Below are positions 16,070-24,419 of a DNA stretch of 25,838 bases, piece after piece. The stretch is from a bacterium (GTDB lineage Bacteria > Latescibacterota > UBA2968 > UBA8231), in the NCBI GenBank assembly GCA_027593305.1, contig JAQCJA010000009.1, positions 1 to 25,838 on the forward strand. The letters run 5' to 3'. The position numbers were made by a program, and so were the translations under genes. Under the pieces are notes generated by a model. The model had not been told where the DNA came from. It did no database searches and saw only the letters and a list, made by a program, of their open reading frames with translations. How positions within the stretch are numbered: position 1 is the stretch's first letter; every line of letters starts with the position of its first letter.

Positions 16070-16528
16070 TTACTCGGTCGTGATGGGGTCTGTGGCCTCG
16101 CTGTCGAGGGCGGATTTCATCGTATGCCAGGCCAGGGTGGCGCACTTCACACGCATGGGGAACTCGCGCACCCCGGAAAAGACGGCCAGCTTGCCGGCTG
16201 CCTCGAGATCAACGGGAGCATCATTGTCAGCCGTCACCATGGCATGGAAGCCGGCGAATCGCTGCCGTGCCTCGTCCGCCGTGCAGCCCTTCAGCAACTG
16301 TGTCATCAGCGATGCCGAGGCCTTGGAGATGGCACAACCGGATCCATCAAAGTGGATGTCCTCGATGACGTCGTCAGCACTGAGCCGCAGATAGACGTGC
16401 AGATGATCACCACACAGGGGATTGAAGCCCTCCTGATGCCGGTTGGCTGTGTCCAGCGGGCCGAAATTGTGCGGCTTGCGGTTGTGATCCAGGATGACCT
16501 GTTGGTACAGTTCGCGCAGCTCTGACAT
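16070..16528 (-). CDS. sufU: SufU Fe-S assembly protein (zinc-dependent sulfurtransferase)
   Basis: SufU accepts persulfide sulfur from SufS and delivers it to the SufBCD scaffold. The 152-aa protein has the conserved metal/sulfur ligands Cys39 and Asp41 (L-C-G-D), Cys65 (G-S-G-C-A-I-S) and Cys129 (V-K-C-A-T-L-A-W). The stretch between Cys65 and Cys129 is longer than in IscU, which separates SufU from the scaffold IscU. ATG at 16528 shares one base with the sufS stop (TGATG), implying translational coupling with its partner enzyme. A longer frame reaching to 16660 lies inside sufS and is not used. Confidence 0.95.
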   Translation of the reverse strand: MSELRELYQQVILDHNRKPHNFGPLDTANRHQEGFNPLCGDHLHVYLRLSADDVIEDIHFDGSGCAISKASASLMTQLLKGCTADEARQRFAGFHAMVTADNDAPVDLEAAGKLAVFSGVREFPMRVKCATLAWHTMKSALDSEATDPITTE

Positions 16529-17799
16529 CAGCCGAGAATCTCCCTCACCTTGCCGAGGGCCGAAACCAGAGCATCGACTTCGCGGCGGGTGTTGTAGAAG
16601 GCGAAAGATGCCCGCGCCATGGCGGGTACACCGAAGCGTTGCATCAGCGGCTGGGCGCAATGATGGCCGGTGCGGATCGCGACACCCTCGATGTCGAGGA
16701 TGGTACCGATGTCATGTGGATGGGCCGCATCGAGGGCAAAGGAGAGGACGGCCACTTTGTCCGCTGCGGTGCCAAACAGACGCAGGCCATCGACGGCCAA
16801 CAGGCGTTCGGTGGCATACACAAGCAATTCATCCTCATAGGCGGCGATGCGCTCCATGCCGAGACCGTTCAGATAGTCGACGGCTGCAGCCAGGCCGATG
16901 GCGCCGGCGATGTTCGGTGTTCCAGCCTCAAACTTATTGGGCAGTTCAGCAAAGGTGGTGGCCTCGAAGGTCACGGACTGAATCATCGATCCGCCCCCCT
17001 CGTATGGCGACATCGCCTCGAGCAGTTCGCGGCGGCCCCAGAGGGCGCCGATGCCGGTCGGAGCGAACAGTTTGTGCCCGGAGAAGGCGTAGAAGTCACA
17101 GCCCAGAGCCTGCACGTCCACGCCCAGGTGCGGCGCGCCCTGGGCACCATCGACGAAGACGGGAATACCGCATTCGTGGGCCAGATCGCAGAGCTGGCGG
17201 ATGGGATTGATCGTGCCCAGCACATTGGAGGCATGGGTCACGGCGACCAGCCTCGTGCGTGGCGACAGCCTGTCGGCGAACCCCGCCAGATCGAGTGCAC
17301 CCGCGTCGGTGACGGGTGCCACCGTCAGTTTCGCGCCCGTAGCCTGACACAGCATCTGCCAGGGGACGATATTCGAGTGGTGTTCCATGTGCGTGACGAG
17401 AATCTCGTCTCCCGCCTGCACCCGCGGTCGTGCGTAGCCATGGGCCACGAGGTTTACTGCCTCTGTCGTGCCCCGACAGAAGACGATCTCTGCGCTTTCG
17501 ACGGCGTTGACGAACTTGGCGATGCGGCCGCGGGCTCGTTCGTAGGCAAAGGTCGCTTGCTGGCTGAGCAGATGCACGCCGCGATGAATATTGGCGTTCT
17601 CTTCCTCGTAGTAGCGATCCATGGCATCGATGACGGACCGCGGCTTCTGCGTCGTGGCGGCATTGTCGAGGTAGACCAGCGCCCGATCTCGTACCGCGCG
17701 ACCGAGAATCGGGAAGTCGCTGCGCACGCTGTCGACATCGAAGGGGGCCGCCTGCGCCTGGGACATGACGTCTACCTCAGGTAGTACTGCCGTTGTCAT
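16528..17799 (-). CDS. sufS: SufS cysteine desulfurase, group II
   Basis: PLP enzyme that removes sulfur from cysteine and holds it as a persulfide for Fe-S cluster building. The 423-aa chain has Y-L-D-N-A-A-T-T-Q-K-P (43-53), R-G-T-T-E-A-V-N-L-V-A (109-119) and H-M-E-H-H-S-N (137-143). The PLP lysine is Lys243 in S-G-H-K-L, and the catalytic cysteine is Cys381 in R-T-G-H-H-C-A-Q-P. This R-x-G-H-H-C form is typical of SufS and not IscS. The start overlaps the sufD stop by 4 bp (ATGA), and the stop overlaps sufU. ATG at 17799 gives a slightly long N-terminus; Met12 is an alternative. Confidence 0.96.
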   Translation of the reverse strand: MTTAVLPEVDVMSQAQAAPFDVDSVRSDFPILGRAVRDRALVYLDNAATTQKPRSVIDAMDRYYEEENANIHRGVHLLSQQATFAYERARGRIAKFVNAVESAEIVFCRGTTEAVNLVAHGYARPRVQAGDEILVTHMEHHSNIVPWQMLCQATGAKLTVAPVTDAGALDLAGFADRLSPRTRLVAVTHASNVLGTINPIRQLCDLAHECGIPVFVDGAQGAPHLGVDVQALGCDFYAFSGHKLFAPTGIGALWGRRELLEAMSPYEGGGSMIQSVTFEATTFAELPNKFEAGTPNIAGAIGLAAAVDYLNGLGMERIAAYEDELLVYATERLLAVDGLRLFGTAADKVAVLSFALDAAHPHDIGTILDIEGVAIRTGHHCAQPLMQRFGVPAMARASFAFYNTRREVDALVSALGKVREILG

Positions 17800-19136
17800 C
17801 GCGCCTCTCCCTGGTCCGCCAGCACGGCGTCCAACCGGGTCGACACCAGCCTTTCCACGTGGTTGCGGAGGCCCTCGTGTTGCAGCCGATCGACCAGTTC
17901 ACCGGCGAAGGCGCGGGTAAGCACACCACGTGCCTGCTGCAGGCCCACACCACGGGCCCGCAAATAGAACAGGGCGTCCGGGTCGAGTTGACCCGTGGTG
18001 GAACCGTGGCTGCACTTCACATCATCAGCGTAGATCTCCAACTGCGGCTTGGAATTGATCTCGGCATCGTCGGACATCAACAGGTTCTGGTTGGACTGAT
18101 AGGCATCGGTCCGCTGCGCCGCCTGGTGTACGTGGATCTTGCCGCGGAACACGTTGTGTGCTCTGCCCCCCACAACACCCTTGTACAACTCGTGACTGCT
18201 GCAGTCAGGGGCGACGTGTTCAATGGTTGTGTAGTTGTCGACGTGGTCGTCACCAAGGGGCAGCGACAGGCCGTTGAGGGTGGACTCGATGTGTTCACCC
18301 CGCAGGACGGTGTGTACGTCTTCGCGCAGGATTCGCCCGGCCAGACAGAAGGTATGGGCGGTGAAACGCGCATCCTGCGCCTCGGTCACATGCAAGGTGC
18401 CGGCATGCAGGCTCTCGGCACCGTGAAGGTGAATCCGGGTGTGCTCCACCACGGCACCCGCACCCACGACGATTTCAGCGACGGACGAAGTCAGCACCCC
18501 GGCGCCGGACGTTGTGCTGGCGAAGGTCTCGACAACGCTCGCGCGACTGCCGGCTGCGGCAACAACGAGCGTCCGTGGTGTTGTCAGACCGGCCTGGCCC
18601 GTACTGACGTGCAGGATCTGCACGGGCAGATCCACAGTGCAACCGGCGTTGATCGTGACGATGGCGCCATCGCGAACAAAGGCAGTGTTGAGGGCGGCAA
18701 AGCCGTGTTCTGCCCCCAGAGTGAGGGCTGCCAGATTCCCGCTGATGATCGCCGCAGTGCCACTGCCCGGCGCAGAAAGACTGTGTACCTGAACGCCATC
18801 CGGCAGGTCGCTGACCCGCGATAGACCGGGGACGAACTGGCCATCGGCAAACACGAGCAGGGGGCCATCGATAGCGGACACGACAAAGGGCCGGATCGCC
18901 TCTGCACTGAGCTTGCCGGCTGTCATCACCGGTGCAAAACAGCCGCTTGCCAGGGGGGCGGGATTGGTGTGTCGCCACGCCTCGAACCGTGCCGTCGGCA
19001 GGCCGTGCTCCTGCAGGCGGGCGATGGCCTCACGGCGCCTGGCATGCAGCGGCGATCGGGCGCCGCCGTTCAGCGCGGCTTCGAAGCCTTCGAAGGCGGC
19101 GGCATAACCACTGATGGTGTCGTTGTCGGCAGCCAT
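17796..19136 (-). CDS. sufD: SufD, Fe-S scaffold complex subunit
   Basis: Partner of SufB and SufC in the SufBC2D scaffold that assembles clusters. The 446-aa protein has a variable helical N-terminus (R-F-E-A-W-R-H-T-N, about 50-58), a central right-handed beta-helix of repetitive strands, and the C-terminal family signature K-P-Q-L-E-I-Y-A-D-D-V-K-C-S-H-G-S-T. Family order next to sufC and its distinct N-terminus separate it from SufB. ATG is 3 bp after the sufC stop and the gene ends in a 4-bp overlap with sufS. Confidence 0.95.
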   Translation of the reverse strand: MAADNDTISGYAAAFEGFEAALNGGARSPLHARRREAIARLQEHGLPTARFEAWRHTNPAPLASGCFAPVMTAGKLSAEAIRPFVVSAIDGPLLVFADGQFVPGLSRVSDLPDGVQVHSLSAPGSGTAAIISGNLAALTLGAEHGFAALNTAFVRDGAIVTINAGCTVDLPVQILHVSTGQAGLTTPRTLVVAAAGSRASVVETFASTTSGAGVLTSSVAEIVVGAGAVVEHTRIHLHGAESLHAGTLHVTEAQDARFTAHTFCLAGRILREDVHTVLRGEHIESTLNGLSLPLGDDHVDNYTTIEHVAPDCSSHELYKGVVGGRAHNVFRGKIHVHQAAQRTDAYQSNQNLLMSDDAEINSKPQLEIYADDVKCSHGSTTGQLDPDALFYLRARGVGLQQARGVLTRAFAGELVDRLQHEGLRNHVERLVSTRLDAVLADQGEAR

Positions 19137-19139
19137 CGA

Positions 19140-19922
19140 TCAGGCGCCTGCGGGCTGGGTGGTCGCTGCCGCAGCGGCCGTCTCTTCACGGATCCAATCG
19201 TAGCCTCTGTCCTCGAGTTGCAGGGCCAGTTCCTTGCCCCCGGAGCGTACGATGCGCCCGCCCATCAGCACGTGCACGTAGTCGGGCACGATGTACTCGA
19301 GAAGTCGCTGGTAGTGGGTGACGACGATGGCGCTGTTCTGCGGCGTGTGCAGTTGATTGACGCCATTGGCAACAACCCGCAGCGCATCGATGTCGAGGCC
19401 GGAGTCGGTCTCATCGAGGATCGCCAGGCGCGGCTCGAGGACGGCCATCTGCAGGACTTCGTGGCGCTTTTTTTCACCGCCGGAAAAACCCTCGTTGACG
19501 GAGCGCTTGAGGAAGCTCTCGTCCATCTCGACAAGGGCCATCTTCGCACGAATGAGGGCGAGAAAATCGTAGGCATCGATTTCCTCCTCGCCGCGGGCCT
19601 TGCGGACCTCATTGAGGCCGGTGCGCAGGAAGTAGGCGCTGTTCACACCCGGAATCTCCACGGGATACTGAAAGGCGAGGAAGACACCCTTGCGGGCCCG
19701 GTCCTCAGGTGCCATATCGAGCAGGTCCTCGTTTTCGTAGCGCACAGTGCCTTCGGTGACGGTAAAGGCGTCGTGTCCGGCCAGCACCTGGGCAAGGGTG
19801 GACTTGCCAGAACCGTTGGGGCCCATGATCGCATGGATCTCGCCGGGGGCGACCTCAAGGTTGATGCCTTTGAGGATTTCGGTGCCCTCAACGGTGGCAT
19901 GGAGATTGGTGATTTTCAGCAA
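19140..19922 (-). CDS. sufC: SufC, ABC-type ATPase of the Fe-S scaffold (TTG start)
   Basis: Soluble ATPase that drives the SufBCD scaffold. The 260-aa chain has Walker A G-P-N-G-S-G-K-S (34-41), the ABC signature F-S-G-G-E-K-K-R and Walker B L-A-I-L-D-E followed by the SufC-typical T-D-S-G-L-D-I-D. An Ala/Thr-rich tail of about 12 residues ends the chain. The start is TTG at 19922: GGAG lies 7 nt upstream (19930-19933), the resulting M-L-K-I-T-N-L-H is the family start, and the next in-frame ATG falls at Walker A. It is separated from sufB by 125 bp, the only sizeable gap in the operon, which holds an inverted repeat that touches the ribosome site. Confidence 0.96.
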   Translation of the reverse strand: MLKITNLHATVEGTEILKGINLEVAPGEIHAIMGPNGSGKSTLAQVLAGHDAFTVTEGTVRYENEDLLDMAPEDRARKGVFLAFQYPVEIPGVNSAYFLRTGLNEVRKARGEEEIDAYDFLALIRAKMALVEMDESFLKRSVNEGFSGGEKKRHEVLQMAVLEPRLAILDETDSGLDIDALRVVANGVNQLHTPQNSAIVVTHYQRLLEYIVPDYVHVLMGGRIVRSGGKELALQLEDRGYDWIREETAAAAATTQPAGA

Positions 19923-19933
19923 GGTGATTCTCC

Positions 19934-20039
19934 TGTCGGGCTGCGGGCGTGGGGCCTACGTGGCCTGTACGCCGGCGATGCCGGTTTGTCTTTGACGTCG
20001 GTTGTTCTGTTGCTGTGCGAGCCTCGAAACTGCCCGACA
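19934..20039 (-). promoter_or_regulatory. Structured sufB-sufC intergenic leader
   Basis: On the mRNA, TGTCGGGC (20039-20032) and GCCCGACA (19941-19934) can pair as an 8-bp stem closing about 90 nt, which itself contains a CCGGC-ATC-GCCGG hairpin (near 19972-19984). The 3' arm directly abuts the GGAG ribosome site of sufC. Such a fold could adjust SufC output relative to SufB or protect a processed end. No match to a known riboswitch was recognised. Confidence 0.35.
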
Positions 20040-20047
20040 CTGCGCTT

Positions 20048-21547
20048 CTAGCCGACACTGCCTTCGAGGCTGATGCCCAGCAGCTTGGTCGCTTCCACAG
20101 CGAATTCCATCGGCAGTTCTTTCAGTACTTCCTTGCAGAAGCCGTTGACGATCATGCTGACAGCGTCCTCCGTGCTCAGGCCGCGCTGGTTGCAGTAGAA
20201 GATCTGGTCTTCGCCGATCTTGCTGGTGCTGGCTTCGTGCTCCACGGTGCTGCTCGGGTTGCGCACGGTGATGTAGGGGAAAGTGTGGGCCCCGCACTGG
20301 TCACCGATGAGCATGGAATCGCACTGGGTGAAATTTCTTGAGCCGGTGGCGCGCTTCTGCATCTGCACGGCGCCGCGGTAGACATTCTGGCCATTCATGG
20401 CCGAGATGCCCTTGGAGATGACGGTGCTCTTCGTGTTGCGCCCCAGGTGAATCATCTTCGTGCCGGTATCGGCCTGCTGTCTGCCGGAGGTTACGGCGAC
20501 CGAGTAGAATTCACCGACGCTGTCGTCGCCCTGCAGGATACAACTGGGATATTTCCAGGTGATGGCGGAACCTGTCTCGACCTGGGTCCAGCTGATCTTC
20601 GAGCGATCGCCACGACAGGCGCCACGTTTGGTGACGAAGTTGTAGATGCCACCGACACCCTCCTTGTTGCCGGGGTACCAGTTCTGGATGGTGGAGTACT
20701 TGATCTTGGCATCCTCGAGGGCAACCAGTTCGACGACGGCAGCGTGCAGCTGGTTCTCGTCGCGCATGGGTGCCGTGCAGCCTTCGAGATAGCTGACGTA
20801 ACTGCCCTTGTCGGCGACGATCAGGGTGCGCTCGAACTGTCCCGTGTTGGCGGCGTTGATGCGGAAGTACGTGGACAACTCCATCGGGCAGCGAACACCC
20901 TCAGGGATGTAGACGAAGGAGCCATCGGTAAAGACCGCCGAATTGAGGGCGGCATAGTAGTTGTCACCCGTGGGCACGACGGATCCCAGATACTTGCGCA
21001 CCAGTTCCGGGTGTTGCTTCACGGCGTCGCTGAAAGAGCCGAAGATGATGCCGACCTCGGCGAGTTTGTCCTTGAAGGTGGTCGCTACCGAGACCGAGTC
21101 GAATACGGCATCAACGGCAACGCCGGAGAGCATCTTCTGCTCCTCCAGCGGAATGCCAAGTTTGTTATACGTCGCCAGGATCTCCGGATCGACCTGGTCG
21201 AGGCTGTCGAGAGAGACCTTTTTCGGCGCGGAGAAGTAGGAGATGGCCTGGTAGTCGATTTTCGGGTAGTGGACCATAGCCCACTGCTCCGGCGCCGGAC
21301 GCTGCGTCGGGTCCTCCATCTTCAGCCACGTGTGATACGCCTTGAGGCGCCACTCCAGGAGCCATGCGGGTTCCTGTTTCTTCTTCGAGATGAAGGCGAT
21401 GGTCTCCTCGCTGAGACCCGGGGGTGCGGAGTCGGACTCAACGTCGGTGTAAAAGCCCTCTTTGTAGTCGCGCTGGGCGAACTGCTCGAGGACCTCGGTG
21501 TCGCTCAGGGCTGCTTCCGGGGCGGGCGTGGCGGCCGGCTCGGTCAT
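20048..21547 (-). CDS. sufB: SufB, Fe-S cluster scaffold subunit
   Basis: Main scaffold protein on which the nascent Fe-S cluster is built, with SufC and SufD. The 499-aa chain shows the SufB signatures P-A-W-L-L-E-W-R-L-K-A-Y (near 57-68), Y-F-R-I-N-A-A-N-T-G-Q-F-E-R, Y-L-E-G-C-T-A-P, N-W-Y-P-G, R-G-A-C-R-G-D-R-S-K-I-S-W-T-Q-V and H-E-A-S-T-S-K-I. Length is as usual. The first 25 residues are an extra Ala/Pro/Glu-rich leader. ATG at 21547 has only a weak ribosome site (AGG about 12 nt upstream). First gene of the suf operon, with the probable promoter about 90 bp upstream. Confidence 0.97.
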   Translation of the reverse strand: MTEPAATPAPEAALSDTEVLEQFAQRDYKEGFYTDVESDSAPPGLSEETIAFISKKKQEPAWLLEWRLKAYHTWLKMEDPTQRPAPEQWAMVHYPKIDYQAISYFSAPKKVSLDSLDQVDPEILATYNKLGIPLEEQKMLSGVAVDAVFDSVSVATTFKDKLAEVGIIFGSFSDAVKQHPELVRKYLGSVVPTGDNYYAALNSAVFTDGSFVYIPEGVRCPMELSTYFRINAANTGQFERTLIVADKGSYVSYLEGCTAPMRDENQLHAAVVELVALEDAKIKYSTIQNWYPGNKEGVGGIYNFVTKRGACRGDRSKISWTQVETGSAITWKYPSCILQGDDSVGEFYSVAVTSGRQQADTGTKMIHLGRNTKSTVISKGISAMNGQNVYRGAVQMQKRATGSRNFTQCDSMLIGDQCGAHTFPYITVRNPSSTVEHEASTSKIGEDQIFYCNQRGLSTEDAVSMIVNGFCKEVLKELPMEFAVEATKLLGISLEGSVG

Positions 21548-21573
21548 GGCGTATTCTGCCTATCTATTTGAAA

Positions 21574-21586
21574 TAACTGTAAGTTA
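21574..21586. promoter_or_regulatory. Inverted repeat TAACT-GTA-AGTTA in the sufB leader
   Basis: A perfect 5-bp dyad with a 3-bp centre lies 27 bp before the sufB ATG, within an AT-rich patch. It may be an operator or part of a second promoter, but dyads this short can arise by chance. Confidence 0.25.
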
Positions 21587-21636
21587 CATGCGATGGTTCG
21601 GGAATCTTGCGCGCGAAAGCCAGATTCAATAGAGAG

Positions 21637-21669
21637 AAAGTATCATTCTTGCAGGAAAACGCAAGATTG
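21637..21669 (-). promoter_or_regulatory. Probable suf promoter with overlapping 26-bp dyad (candidate Rrf2 operator)
   Basis: On the minus strand TTGCGT (21664-21659) and TACTTT (21642-21637) are 16 bp apart, giving transcription start near 21630 and a leader of about 83 nt before sufB. Overlapping the -35 and spacer, the plus strand reads CATTCTTGC (21644-21652), 8 bp, GCAAGATTG (21661-21669): 9-bp arms with 8 of 9 pairs complementary. TCTTGC recurs at 21604-21609 within GAATCTTGC, past the start site. A 26-bp dyad on a promoter is what Rrf2/IscR dimers bind, though the sequence differs from the E. coli IscR consensus. Confidence 0.4.
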
Positions 21670-21739
21670 AAATTGCGGCGCCGCATCAGCAGGGGCCTGG
21701 AAGAGCTGGCGCGGGCGGCAGCCACTACATCGGCTTTCG

Positions 21740-23374
21740 TCAGTTCGGATGGAACGACCATACGGATGGAATGAACCACACGCTGAAGACGGCGATGAGG
21801 ATGGTGATCGGGCCACCCAAGCGGAGGAAATCGGAAAATCGATATCCACCAGGGCCGTAGACGATCATGTTGGTGGGGTAGCCGATCGGTGTGGCAAGGG
21901 TGGTGGCGCTGGCGATCAGGACGGCTGCGCAGATTCTCACCAAGCAATTGTGCCAGCCCGCTGGTCTCCATCCCCTTGCCCAGGGCCAGGGCGCCGGCGA
22001 CCACGAGCAGCACCCGCAAGTCGATGGCCTGCCGTGCCCCCCGCGCAGTCGTACAGCCGGTCAGCATCGTCGTCCATTCCAGTGCGACCAACGTCACCAG
22101 TCCGCCGACGATCGACAGGGCGATCCATGCCCGTTCGTAATCGACCAGGCCCGAGCCTTCGATCGCGGAAACGAGGAAGAAGTCGCGACTGTTGCGTTGT
22201 TGCTCGGCAAATGATGAACGAGCCTCGAGCATCAGGGTGTCACCTGCCCGCAGCCGCATGTCGCCGATCTTGCGGTCGGTGATCCGCGTGCCGTTGCGCG
22301 CCACGGCAATGACCGCGGCATTGTAGTGCGTGCGGAACCGCCCCTGCCGGATCGTCTGACCCACAAGCGGGCACGAATCACTTACGACCGCCTCTACCAA
22401 AACCCGGTTCGTTCGCGGTTGATCGAGTTTGTATACCTGGTCCGTGGCTGGTCGCAAGCCGCGGATCTTCAGCAGATCCACCACCGACTCGACCACCCCC
22501 GCGAACACGAGGCGGTCACCCGACTGCAGTACCACGTTCGGCGACACCGCCGGCAGCACCTGCTTCTGACGCTCGATCTCCACCAGGTACAGTCCCGGCA
22601 GGTGGCGCAAGCCGGCGCCTTCGATCGTCTGGTCGACCAGCGGACCAGTATCGACGATCATCTCGACCGTGTACTCCCGGGCATCGTCGGCCGGATTCAG
22701 CACGGGTCTGCGGTCCGGCAGCAGCCATCGTGATGTGAGCAGGATGACGCCGATTCCGATCAGTGTGACGGGCAAGCCGACCACGGCCAGGTCGAACATG
22801 CCGAGCCCGGGGTGGACGCCCTCCGGATCCAGCGCCGTCTGATACTCGATGAGCCAGCCGTTGACGATCAGATTGGTGCTGGTGCCGACCAGGGTGCAGG
22901 TGCCACCCAGGATCGCGGCGAAACTCAACGGCATCAGCAGCTTCGCCGGCGACTGATGGATGCGGCGGGACCAGTCACCGACCACAGGTACCAGCATGGC
23001 GACCAACGGCGTGTTGTTGAGGAACGCGCTCAACACGGCGGTGGGTATCATGATGCGTGCCTGTGCCGCCGTCAGCGACTTCGGCCGACCAAGAAGCCAC
23101 TGAGCAAGCCAACTCATGCCCCCGTCTGGGTGATTCCGGCGACGACGACGTAGAGGACGGCGATCGTCACGACACCTTCGTTGGCCAGTCCCGCCAGAGC
23201 CTCAGGCGCCGTCAGTAGTCCGAGCGTCCAGGTGTTATCATCACCCGGCAGCGGCACCAGAAGCAAGAGGCCCACGCCTCCCCAGATAACCAGATCCGGC
23301 GAGCGTCGGATGAACACAAGAAGCCCCAGAACGACGGCCAGCACACCGATCGTGACCCATATCTTGATGTCCAT
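21740..23374 (-). pseudogene. Broken SLC13/DASS-type anion transporter with RCK_C domains
   Basis: The remains of a membrane transporter for a divalent anion, sulfate or dicarboxylate type. The N-terminal 86 residues (23374-23114) have three hydrophobic segments and end V-V-A-G-I-T-Q-T-G-A-stop. Homology continues at once from the overlapping ATG at 23117 (M-S-W-L-A-Q-W-L-L-G-R-P), so one reading frame is split in two by an ATGA. The second part has the F-L-N-N-T-P signature, then two RCK_C (TrkA-C) domains, and reaches A-L-G-K-G-M-E-T-S-G-L-A-Q-L. Near 21930-21943 it shifts frame; the true C-terminus (T-P-I-G-Y-P-T-N, V-Y-G-P-G-G-Y-R-F) is in another frame ending at 21740. Judged against the family, roughly 50-60 residues holding the second S-N-N motif are missing. 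The formal tail reading to 21564 is out-of-frame sequence. Confidence 0.82.
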
Positions 23375-23498
23375 GAGCCGTCCCCAGAGCCTCTACAAAA
23401 GGAAGTTCACTGAATGTGGTGCCAACTCCGTCGATCGAGGGCTCGGCGGATTGGAGAAGCGCCGATCGCTGGCCCGATGATCTCTCCGTCATACGGGC

Positions 23499-24419
23499 CT
23501 ACCCCAGCCGTCGGCGCCGTACCAGGTAACGGCTCAGTGCCATGTCGAAGGGCGTCTCGGTGTCGAGCAGCAGGTAGTCGACATCGGCTTCGGCGCATCC
23601 CCGTTGGTATCGAGTCAGCAGGGCGTCGATGCGCTCGCGATAGGCGTCCTGGATGTGCCAGGGCTGCGTCGTGATCGACTCACCCCCGGGGTTTTCGAGG
23701 TCGACGAAGCGCGTGTCAGCACGACGCAGGTCCAGATCCCGTTCCCGGGGATCGAGGATCTGCAGAGCCAGGACTTCGTGTCCACGATGGCGGAAGTGAC
23801 GCAACCCGGTGAGTACGTCCTCGGCGTCATCGAGAAAATCGGACAGCACAATGACGAGTCCGCGGCGCGACAGACGTTCGGCCAGTTCATGGAACGCGGG
23901 GGCCATGCTCGTCTCGGCACCCGGCGTCGCCCGCGTCAATTCGAGGAGTAACACGTTGAGCTGGCTGGAGACGGAGCGTGGCGGCACCAGGGAGACCAGG
24001 CCGTCGCGGAACAGCACCAGACCGACGGCGTCGCGCTGGCGCAACATGAGGTAGGACAGAGCGGCGGCGATGCAGCTTGCATAGCGGAATTTCGTCATGC
24101 GGCCGCCGTCGGCGAAGGCCATCGAACCACTGACGTCGACCATGATGTACGCCTTGAGGTTGGTTTCCTCCTCGTAGCGCTTCACGTACATGCGGTCGGT
24201 TTTGGCCAGCGCTTTCCAGTCGAGATCGCGCAAGGCATCTCCGGGCATGTACGGTCGGTGTTCGGAGAACTCGGCGGAGAAGCCGTGATACGGTGATCGA
24301 TGCAGACCGGTGATGAAGCCTTCCACGACCAGTCGGGCCACCAGGTCGAGGCGACCGAAGCGTGACGCGGTTTCCGGATCGAGGTACGCCGTCAGGCCGG
24401 CAGCGGCGGCTTCGCTCAC
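23499..24419 (-). CDS. DUF58 protein with vWA-like domain
   Basis: DUF58 proteins accompany MoxR ATPases, and the pair is thought to act as a chaperone or metal-insertion module. The 306-aa protein has the family signature Y-M-P-G-D-A-L-R-D-L-D-W-K (57-69) and V-K-R-Y-E-E-E (79-85). A vWA-type metal site is present: D-V-S-G-S-M (95-100). No membrane segment is seen, so it is the short, soluble form. Start is GTG at 24419, overlapping the MoxR stop by 4 bp (GTGA), which indicates coupling. The broken transporter follows 124 bp downstream. Confidence 0.93.
   Translation of the reverse strand: MSEAAAAGLTAYLDPETASRFGRLDLVARLVVEGFITGLHRSPYHGFSAEFSEHRPYMPGDALRDLDWKALAKTDRMYVKRYEEETNLKAYIMVDVSGSMAFADGGRMTKFRYASCIAAALSYLMLRQRDAVGLVLFRDGLVSLVPPRSVSSQLNVLLLELTRATPGAETSMAPAFHELAERLSRRGLVIVLSDFLDDAEDVLTGLRHFRHRGHEVLALQILDPRERDLDLRRADTRFVDLENPGGESITTQPWHIQDAYRERIDALLTRYQRGCAEADVDYLLLDTETPFDMALSRYLVRRRRLG

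Noticed and set aside
16055..16145. Extended N-terminus of the SufT-like gene from a GTG at 16145
   Set aside because: The extra 30 residues overlap sufU and have no family similarity; ATG at 16055 has a good ribosome site.
1743..21582. TTACAGTTA shared by the sucA leader (1743-1751) and, on the minus strand, the sufB leader (21582-21574)
   Set aside because: A 9-base match between two leaders of about 200 bp is close to chance expectation, so no common regulator is claimed.
21564..21739. C-terminal tail of the second transporter frame running to 21564
   Set aside because: It is out of frame after the deletion near 21940; the genuine family C-terminus ends at 21740 in another frame.
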